NCBI RefSeq assembly: GCF_036014175.1
Contig: NZ_CP107917.1
Location: 7,688,001-7,752,000 of the forward strand
Origin: Streptomyces sp. NBC_00443
GTDB lineage: Bacteria > Actinomycetota > Actinomycetes > Streptomycetales > Streptomycetaceae
Length of the DNA: 64,000 bases
Direction: 5' to 3'
This document shows, in pieces, positions 54,771 through 64,000 of this stretch. Each line of letters opens with the position of its first letter. Within the stretch, counting starts at the first letter, position 1. A program made the position numbers and the translations under genes. The notes under the pieces are model-generated. The model was not told the DNA's origin. It ran no database searches and was given only the letters and a program-made list of their open reading frames with translations.

Positions 54771-54919
54771 CGCCCGCGGCGTACGCCGCTGTCGTACGCC
54801 CGCTCTGTGCGCCCTCGCGCGCACCCGCCGGGCCCTGCGGGGCCGTGGCACAAGCGGCTACCGCCGCAGGCCCCCGGACACCTCGGACCCTGACTTAACT
54901 GCCTTACGGAGCCTGACAG

Positions 54920-55897
54920 ATGCAGCGTCATCTCATCTCGGCCGCCGACCTCACCCGCGACGACGCCGTCCTGATCCTCGACACCGCCGAGGAGATGGCC
55001 CGGGTCGCCGACCGGCCGATCAAGAAGTTGCCGACCCTGCGCGGCCGCACCGTCGTGAACCTCTTCTTCGAGGACTCCACGCGCACGCGTATCTCCTTCG
55101 AGGCCGCCGAGAAGCGGCTGTCGGCGGACGTCATCAACTTCACCGCCAAGGGATCCAGCGTGTCCAAGGGCGAGTCCCTGAAGGACACCGCCCAGACCCT
55201 GGAGGCCATGGGCGTCGACGCCGTCGTCATCCGGCACGGCGCCTCCGGGGCTCCCTACCGCCTCGCCAACTCCGGCTGGATCGACGCCGCCGTCATCAAC
55301 GCCGGTGACGGCACCCACCAGCACCCCACCCAGGCCCTGCTGGACGCCTTCACCATGCGCCGCCGGCTGGTCGGCCGGGACGCCGGGATCGGACAGGACC
55401 TCGACGGCAAGCGCATCACGCTCGTCGGCGACGTCCTGCACAGCCGGGTCGCCCGCTCCAACGTCGACCTGCTGCACACCCTCGGCGCCGAGGTCACCCT
55501 GGTCGCGCCGCCGACCCTGGTGCCGGTCGGCGTCGAGACCTGGCCCTGCGAGGTGTCGTACGACCTCGACAGCACGCTGTCCAAGACCGACGCGGTGATG
55601 ATGCTGCGCGTACAGCGCGAGCGCATGAACGCCGCCTTCTTCCCGACCGAGCGCGAGTACTCGCGGCGCTACGGCCTCGACGGCGACCGCATGGCGCGGA
55701 TGCCCGAGCACGCGATCGTGATGCACCCCGGTCCGATGGTGCGCGGCATGGAGATCACCGCCGAGGTCGCCGATTCCGACCGCTGCACCGCCATCGAGCA
55801 GGTCGCAAACGGAGTCTCCATCCGGATGGCCGTTCTGTACCTGCTGCTGGGCGGAAACGAGCCCGCCGCCACCCACACCCGTACCGAGGAGAAGTAA
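54920..55897 (+). CDS. pyrB: aspartate carbamoyltransferase catalytic subunit
   Basis: PyrB makes N-carbamoyl-aspartate, the second step of pyrimidine synthesis. The 325-residue protein has the carbamoyl phosphate motif FFEDSTRTRISFE and the aspartate-side HPTQALLDAFT. No pyrI regulatory subunit gene follows; in actinobacteria PyrB associates with dihydroorotase instead. pyrC starts five bases after the stop. Confidence 0.97.
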   Translation: MQRHLISAADLTRDDAVLILDTAEEMARVADRPIKKLPTLRGRTVVNLFFEDSTRTRISFEAAEKRLSADVINFTAKGSSVSKGESLKDTAQTLEAMGVDAVVIRHGASGAPYRLANSGWIDAAVINAGDGTHQHPTQALLDAFTMRRRLVGRDAGIGQDLDGKRITLVGDVLHSRVARSNVDLLHTLGAEVTLVAPPTLVPVGVETWPCEVSYDLDSTLSKTDAVMMLRVQRERMNAAFFPTEREYSRRYGLDGDRMARMPEHAIVMHPGPMVRGMEITAEVADSDRCTAIEQVANGVSIRMAVLYLLLGGNEPAATHTRTEEK

Positions 55898-55902
55898 GAC
55901 CC

Positions 55903-57189
55903 ATGAGCAAGATCCTGATCCGTGGTGCGAAGGTGCTCGGCGGCGAGCCGCAGGACGTCCTGGTCGACGGCGGGACCATCGCCGAGGTGGGCGCGGGGCT
56001 GAGCGCCGAGGGCGCCGAGGTCGTCGAAGCCGCCGGCAAGGTGCTCCTGCCGGGGCTCGTGGACCTGCACACCCACCTGCGCGAGCCCGGACGCGAGGAC
56101 TCCGAGACCGTCCTGACCGGCACGCGCGCGGCCGCCTCCGGCGGTTTCACGGCCGTCTTCGCCATGGCCAACACCTTCCCGGTCGCCGACACCGCCGGTG
56201 TGGTCGAGCAGGTCTACCGCCTCGGCCAGGAGGGCGGCTACTGCGACGTGCAGCCCATCGGCGCCGTCACCGTCGGCCTGGAGGGCAGGAAGCTCGCCGA
56301 ACTGGGCGCCATGCACGAGTCGGCCGCCGGTGTCACCGTCTTCTCGGACGACGGCAAGTGCGTCGACGACGCCGTGATCATGCGGCGGGCCCTGGAGTAC
56401 GTGAAGGCCTTCGGCGGCGTCGTCGCCCAGCACGCCCAGGAGCCGCGGCTGACCGAGGGCGCCCAGATGAACGAGGGCGTCGTCTCCGCCGAGCTGGGGC
56501 TCGGCGGCTGGCCCGCGGTGGCCGAAGAATCGATCATCGCCCGGGATGTCCTGCTCGCCGAGCACGTCGGCTCCCGCGTCCACATCTGCCACCTGTCGAC
56601 CGCCGGATCCGTCGAGATCGTGCGCTGGGCCAAGTCCCGCGGCATCGACGTCACCGCCGAGGTCACCCCACACCACCTCCTCCTCACCGACGAGTTGGTC
56701 CGCAGCTACAACCCGGTCTACAAGGTGAACCCGCCGCTGCGCACCGAGCGTGACGTGCTGGCGCTGCGCGAGGCGCTCGCCGACGGCACGATCGACATCG
56801 TCGCCACCGACCACGCCCCGCACCCGCACGAGGACAAGGACTGCGAGTGGGCCGCCGCCGCCATGGGGATGGTCGGTCTGGAGACCGCGTTGTCAGTGGT
56901 GCAGGAGACCATGGTGGACACCGGGCTCCTCACCTGGGCCGGGGTCGCCGAGCGCATGTCCTTCATGCCCGCCCGGATCGGGCAGGCGAAGGGGCACGGC
57001 CGTCCCGTCTCGGCTGGTGAGCCCGCCAACCTCACGCTCGTCGACGCGGAATACCGTGGGTCCGTGGACCCCGCGGGCTTCGCCTCGCGCAGCCGCAACA
57101 CTCCGTACGAGGGGCGTGAGCTGCCGGGCCGTGTGACGCACACGTGGCTCCGGGGCAAGGCCACGCTCGTCGACGGGAAGCTCACGTGA
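55903..57189 (+). CDS. pyrC: dihydroorotase
   Basis: The zinc amidohydrolase closes carbamoyl-aspartate to dihydroorotate. The 428-residue type I enzyme shows DLHTHLREPG (H56, H58), GGFTAVFAMANT, VTPHHLLLTDE and ATDHAPHP. Its stop overlaps the next gene by GTGA. Confidence 0.97.
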   Translation: MSKILIRGAKVLGGEPQDVLVDGGTIAEVGAGLSAEGAEVVEAAGKVLLPGLVDLHTHLREPGREDSETVLTGTRAAASGGFTAVFAMANTFPVADTAGVVEQVYRLGQEGGYCDVQPIGAVTVGLEGRKLAELGAMHESAAGVTVFSDDGKCVDDAVIMRRALEYVKAFGGVVAQHAQEPRLTEGAQMNEGVVSAELGLGGWPAVAEESIIARDVLLAEHVGSRVHICHLSTAGSVEIVRWAKSRGIDVTAEVTPHHLLLTDELVRSYNPVYKVNPPLRTERDVLALREALADGTIDIVATDHAPHPHEDKDCEWAAAAMGMVGLETALSVVQETMVDTGLLTWAGVAERMSFMPARIGQAKGHGRPVSAGEPANLTLVDAEYRGSVDPAGFASRSRNTPYEGRELPGRVTHTWLRGKATLVDGKLT

Positions 57190-57773
57190 CACCTGCAACA
57201 CTGCTCGCAGCCGGAACCGGACTCGCGGCCGAACAGAAGTCGGCCGACGTGACCGACTGGGCCGCCCGCATCGGCTGGGTCGTCGGACTCGCCCTCTTCG
57301 TCGCGCTCGTCTACTGGCTGATGCGCGAGGGCTGGAAGTGGCGCGGCACGCTCCAGGGCGACCTGCCCGAGCTGCCCAGCGCGCCGGACGACCCCGGCCC
57401 GGCGAGACTGGGCATGAGCGGCCGCTACCACGGCTCGACCACCGCCGGTCACTGGCTGGACCGCATCGTGGCGCACGGCCTCGGCACCCGCAGCCGGGTC
57501 GAGCTCACCCTCACGGAGGCGGGACTGGACGTCGTACGCCCCGGTGCGACCGACTTCTTCGTCCCGGTCGCGCAGCTGCGCGAGGCCCGGCTCGACAAGG
57601 GCATCGCCGGCAAGGTCCTGACCGAGGGCGGGCTGCTGGTCGTGACCTGGGCGCACGGCGAACGGCTGATCGACTCCGGCTTCCGCTCGGACCACGCGGC
57701 GGAGCACAACGAGTGGGTCGACGTCATTAACTCCATGATCAACACCAACAGCACGGAAGGCGCCGAACGATGA
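57186..57773 (+). CDS. membrane protein with PH-like domain in the pyr operon
   Basis: The 195-residue protein has a short N-terminal tail, one TM helix (about 28-46), then a beta-rich region of about 120 residues (RVELTLTEAGLDVVRPG through HNEWVDVINSM), similar to bacterial PH-like domains. A homologous gene is at the same place in M. tuberculosis (Rv1382, between pyrC and carA). The function is unknown. It is coupled on both sides by GTGA/ATGA overlaps, so it is always made with the pyrimidine enzymes. Confidence 0.8.
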   Translation: MTPATLLAAGTGLAAEQKSADVTDWAARIGWVVGLALFVALVYWLMREGWKWRGTLQGDLPELPSAPDDPGPARLGMSGRYHGSTTAGHWLDRIVAHGLGTRSRVELTLTEAGLDVVRPGATDFFVPVAQLREARLDKGIAGKVLTEGGLLVVTWAHGERLIDSGFRSDHAAEHNEWVDVINSMINTNSTEGAER

Positions 57774-58919
57774 CGACCTCCATCCAGGGGACCGCCTCGC
57801 GCAGGCACAAGGCGGCTCCCGCCGTACTCGTCCTGGAGGACGGCCGCATGTTCCGCGGCCGTGCCTACGGGGCCGTGGGGGTGACCTTTGGCGAGGCCGT
57901 GTTCTCCACCGGCATGACCGGCTACCAGGAGACGCTCACCGACCCGTCGTACCACCGCCAGGTCGTCGTGATGACCGCCCCGCACGTCGGCAACACCGGC
58001 GTCAACGACGAGGACCCCGAGTCCAAGCAGATCTGGGTGGCCGGCTACGTCGTGCGCGACCCCGCGCGCGTGCCGTCCAACTGGCGCTCCCGGCGCTCGC
58101 TGGACGACGAGCTGCGCCACCAGGGCGTCGTCGGGATCTCCGGCATCGACACCCGCGCGCTGACCCGCCACCTGCGCGAGCGCGGCGCCATGCGCGTCGG
58201 CATCTTCTCGGGCAACGCCCTGCCCGATGAGGGCACCATGCTCGCCGAGGTCCGCCAGGCCCCCGAAATGAAGGGCGCCGACCTCTCCGCCGAGGTCGCC
58301 ACCAAGGAGGCGTACGTCGTCCCTGCGATCGGCGAGAAGAAGTTCACCGTCGCCGCCGTCGACCTCGGCATCAAGGGCATGACGCCGCACCGGATGGCCG
58401 AGCGCGGCATCGAGGTGCACGTGCTGCCTGCGAAGGCGACCGCCGAGGACGTCTTCGCCGTGGACCCGGACGGCGTGTTCTTCTCCAACGGCCCCGGCGA
58501 CCCGGCCACCGCCGACCACCCGGTCTCCGTGATGCAGGCGGTCCTGGAGCGCGGCACTCCGCTGTTCGGCATCTGTTTCGGCAACCAGATCCTGGGCCGC
58601 GCGCTCGGCTTCGGCACCTACAAGCTGAAGTACGGCCACCGCGGCATCAACCAGCCGGTGCAGGACCGTACGACCGGCAAGGTCGAGGTCACCGCGCACA
58701 ACCACGGCTTCGCCGTGGACGCGCCGACCGACCAGGTCTCCGACACCCCCTACGGCCGCGCCGAGGTCTCCCACGTCTGCCTCAACGACAACGTGGTGGA
58801 GGGACTCCAGCTCCTCGACCGCCCGGCCTTCAGCGTCCAGTACCACCCCGAAGCGGCAGCCGGCCCGCACGACGCCGCCTACCTGTTCGACCGCTTCGTA
58901 TCCCTGATGGAGGGCCAGC

Positions 58920-58927
<8 letters not shown>
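57770..58927 (+). CDS. carA: carbamoyl-phosphate synthase small subunit
   Basis: CarA is the glutaminase subunit supplying ammonia to CarB. The 385-residue protein has the N-terminal domain (FGEAVFSTGMTGYQETLTDPSY) and a class I glutaminase domain with the nucleophile in LFGICFGNQILG and HNHGFAVD. Its stop overlaps the carB start by eight bases. Confidence 0.97.
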
Positions 58928-62228
<3,301 letters not shown>

Positions 62229-62237
62229 CAGCCGACG

Positions 62238-62267
62238 AGGGGGACACCGGAAACGGTGTCCCCCTTT
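62238..62267 (+). terminator. terminator-like hairpin between carB and pyrD
   Basis: AGGGGGACACCG and CGGTGTCCCCCT (12 bp, GAAA tetraloop) are followed by two further T residues, nine nt after the carB stop. pyrD begins 13 bases later in the same operon, so it may reduce, rather than stop, pyrD-pyrF transcription, or protect the carB mRNA. Confidence 0.7.
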
Positions 62268-62279
62268 CATGAGGACACC

Positions 62280-63395
62280 ATGTACAAGATCTTCTTCAAT
62301 CTCGTCTTCAAACGAATGGACCCCGAGAAGGCCCACTACCTGGCCTTCCGCTGGATCCGCCTCGCCGTCCGCATCCCCGTCCTGCGCACGTTCGTCGCCG
62401 CCGCCCTCGCGCCCCGCCACAAGGAACTGCGCACGGAGGCCTTCGGGCTGCGGATGCACGGCCCCTTCGGGCTCGCCGCCGGCTTCGACAAGAACGCGGT
62501 CGCCGTCGACGGGATGTCGATGCTGGGCTTCGACCACGTCGAGATCGGCACGGTCACCGGGGAGGCGCAGCCGGGCAACCCCAAGAAGCGGCTGTTCCGC
62601 CTCGTGAAGGACCGGGCGCTGATCAACCGCATGGGCTTCAACAACGAGGGCTCGCTGGCCGTCGCGGCCCGCCTGGCCACCCGTACGCCCGTCTTCAGGA
62701 CCGTCGTGGGCGTCAACATCGGCAAGACCAAGGTAGTCCCGGAGACGGAGGCCGTCGGGGACTACGTGAAGTCGACCGAGCGGCTGGCGCCGTACGCCGA
62801 CTATCTGGTCGTCAATGTCTCCTCGCCCAACACGCCCGGCCTGCGCAACCTGCAGGCCACCGAGGCGCTGCGGCCCCTTCTGACCGCCGTCCGCGAGGCC
62901 GCCGACCGCACGGTGACCACCCGCCGGGTGCCGCTGCTGGTGAAGATCGCACCGGACCTCGCCGACGAGGACGTCGACGCGGTCGCAGACCTGGCCGTCG
63001 AGCTCGGCCTGGACGGGATCATCGCCACGAACACCACCATCGCGCGCGAGGGGCTCGGTTTGAAATCCGAACCCCCGCTGGTCAAGGAGACCGGCGGTCT
63101 CTCGGGAGCACCCCTGAAGGCACGCTCCCTGGAGGTGCTGCGACGCCTGTACGCGCGCGTGGGCGACCGGATCACCCTCGTGGGCGTCGGGGGCATCGAG
63201 AACGCCGAGGACGCCTGGCAGCGGATCCTGGCGGGCGCCACGCTGGTCCAGGGATACAGCGCCTTCATCTACGAGGGGCCCTTCTGGAGCCGCGCCATCC
63301 ACAAGGGCCTCGCCGCACGCCTTCGCACCAGCCCGTACGACACCCTCGCCGACGCGGTCGGCGCCGACGTCAGGAAGGCAAGGAAGACCGCATGA
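62280..63395 (+). CDS. pyrD: dihydroorotate dehydrogenase (quinone), class 2
   Basis: The membrane-associated flavoenzyme oxidises dihydroorotate with quinone. The 371-residue protein has an N-terminal helical segment (MYKIFFNLVFKRMDPEKAHY) typical of class 2. NVSSPNTPGLRN carries the catalytic serine, and GLAAGFDKNAV and GATLVQGYSAFIYEGP the FMN site. The ATG at 62280 has GAGG six bases upstream. An open extension of eight codons overlaps the hairpin. Coupled to pyrF by ATGA. Confidence 0.96.
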   Translation: MYKIFFNLVFKRMDPEKAHYLAFRWIRLAVRIPVLRTFVAAALAPRHKELRTEAFGLRMHGPFGLAAGFDKNAVAVDGMSMLGFDHVEIGTVTGEAQPGNPKKRLFRLVKDRALINRMGFNNEGSLAVAARLATRTPVFRTVVGVNIGKTKVVPETEAVGDYVKSTERLAPYADYLVVNVSSPNTPGLRNLQATEALRPLLTAVREAADRTVTTRRVPLLVKIAPDLADEDVDAVADLAVELGLDGIIATNTTIAREGLGLKSEPPLVKETGGLSGAPLKARSLEVLRRLYARVGDRITLVGVGGIENAEDAWQRILAGATLVQGYSAFIYEGPFWSRAIHKGLAARLRTSPYDTLADAVGADVRKARKTA

Positions 63396-64000
63396 GTGCT
63401 CTGGAACCTTTTGGCGCACGCCTGCGCCGGGCCATGGACGAGCGTGGCCCCCTGTGCGTCGGCATCGACCCGCACGCCTCGCTGCTCGCCGAGTGGGGCC
63501 TGGACGACGACGTGGCGGGCCTGGAGCGGTTCAGCCGCACGGTCGTCGAGGCGATGGCCGACCGGGTCGCCGTGCTCAAGCCGCAGAGCGCGTTCTTCGA
63601 GCGGTTCGGGTCGCGTGGCGTCGCCGTCCTGGAGAAGTCGGTCGAGGAGGCGCGGGACGCCGGGGCGCTGGTGCTGATGGACGCCAAGCGAGGCGACATC
63701 GGCTCGACCATGGCCGCGTACGCCGAGTCCTTCCTCCGCAAGGACTCCCCGCTGTTCTCGGACGCGCTGACCGTCTCGCCGTACCTCGGCTACGGCTCGC
63801 TGTCGCCGGCCGTGGCGCTGGCCCGGGAGAGCGGCACCGGCCTGTTCGTGCTCGCCCTGACGTCGAACCCGGAGGGCGGCGAGGTCCAGCACGCGGTCCG
63901 CGCGGACGGCCGCAATGTCGGCGCGACGATGCTGGCGCACCTGGCTGCCGAGAACACGGGGGAGGAGCCCATGGGTTCCTTCGGGGCGGTCGTCGGCGCC
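63392..64000 (+). CDS. pyrF: orotidine 5'-phosphate decarboxylase, 3'-truncated by the window
   Basis: PyrF decarboxylates OMP to UMP, the last step of the pathway. The 203 residues present show VGIDPHASLL, KPQSAFFERFG and the catalytic LMDAKRGDIGSTMAAYA, the type 2 (long) form common in actinobacteria. The ATG overlaps the pyrD stop (ATGA). About 75 residues are missing, assuming family length. Confidence 0.96.
   Translation, partial: MSALEPFGARLRRAMDERGPLCVGIDPHASLLAEWGLDDDVAGLERFSRTVVEAMADRVAVLKPQSAFFERFGSRGVAVLEKSVEEARDAGALVLMDAKRGDIGSTMAAYAESFLRKDSPLFSDALTVSPYLGYGSLSPAVALARESGTGLFVLALTSNPEGGEVQHAVRADGRNVGATMLAHLAAENTGEEPMGSFGAVVGA

Overview
The window is one contiguous piece of a very GC-rich actinobacterial chromosome, almost certainly a Streptomyces. 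The support is the third-codon-position GC bias, the many GTG and TTG starts, GTGA/ATGA start-stop overlaps, a 167-residue BldD carrying both c-di-GMP signatures, and a gene order that follows the conserved actinobacterial core. That order runs thrS, HIT, pgsA, PIM acyltransferase, pimA, pdxST, yebC, ruvCAB, yajC-secDF, apt, rel, hisS, rpsD, alaS, ruvX, mltG, aro, efp, nusB, bldD, pyr. The same backbone is recognisable in Mycobacterium tuberculosis. I see no prophage, insertion sequence, CRISPR array or integration scar.

Layout. 1-5.6 kb is the accessory edge: a truncated PL26-like exo-rhamnogalacturonan lyase, an SRPBCC protein behind a perfect 16-bp palindrome, tRNA-Val(CAC) with its own promoter and terminator, a DEDDh exonuclease, and a coupled pair made of a DUF4365 nuclease-like protein and an unknown protein with an OB-like C-terminus. 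5.7-16.2 kb holds thrS, a K+ channel, an Ap4A phosphorylase-like HIT protein, an unknown membrane protein, an EF-G2 paralogue and the phosphatidylinositol mannoside genes. 16.4-22.3 kb holds pdxST (PLP synthase), yebC and ruvCAB. 22.4-29.4 kb holds yajC-secD-secF-apt and the bifunctional rel gene. 29.5-34.8 kb holds a DUF349 protein, a cyclophilin, a metallo-hydrolase, hisS and a VKOR protein. 34.8-43.4 kb holds rarA, rpsD with a long structured leader, a STAND-like ATPase, two small conserved proteins, alaS and ruvX. 43.5-49.5 kb holds mltG and aroE, a small membrane protein, then aroC-aroK-aroB. 49.6-53.4 kb holds a P-loop protein, a tandem-repeat spacer, a degenerate M24 peptidase, efp and nusB. 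53.4-64 kb holds bldD, divergent from the pyrimidine operon pyrR-pyrB-pyrC-(PH-like)-carA-carB-pyrD-pyrF; pyrF runs off the end.

Regulation visible in the sequence. A perfect BldD box lies upstream of bldD, a PyrR-binding-loop sequence overlaps the Shine-Dalgarno of pyrR, and an approximately 300-nt structured leader precedes rpsD. Strong hairpin terminators sit at most convergent gene ends.

Data quality. aroK (two sites), ruvX and the STAND-like ATPase each lose frame by a single missing base, mostly in G/C runs, and each is restored to family length by adding it back. Sequencing error is the simplest explanation. As read, it produces a false AroK-AroB fusion and a false split of ruvX.

The least described parts are the DUF4365/OB-like pair with its exonuclease neighbour, the M24 protein that has lost three of five metal ligands, and the 102-104-bp tandem array that starts inside a coding sequence.
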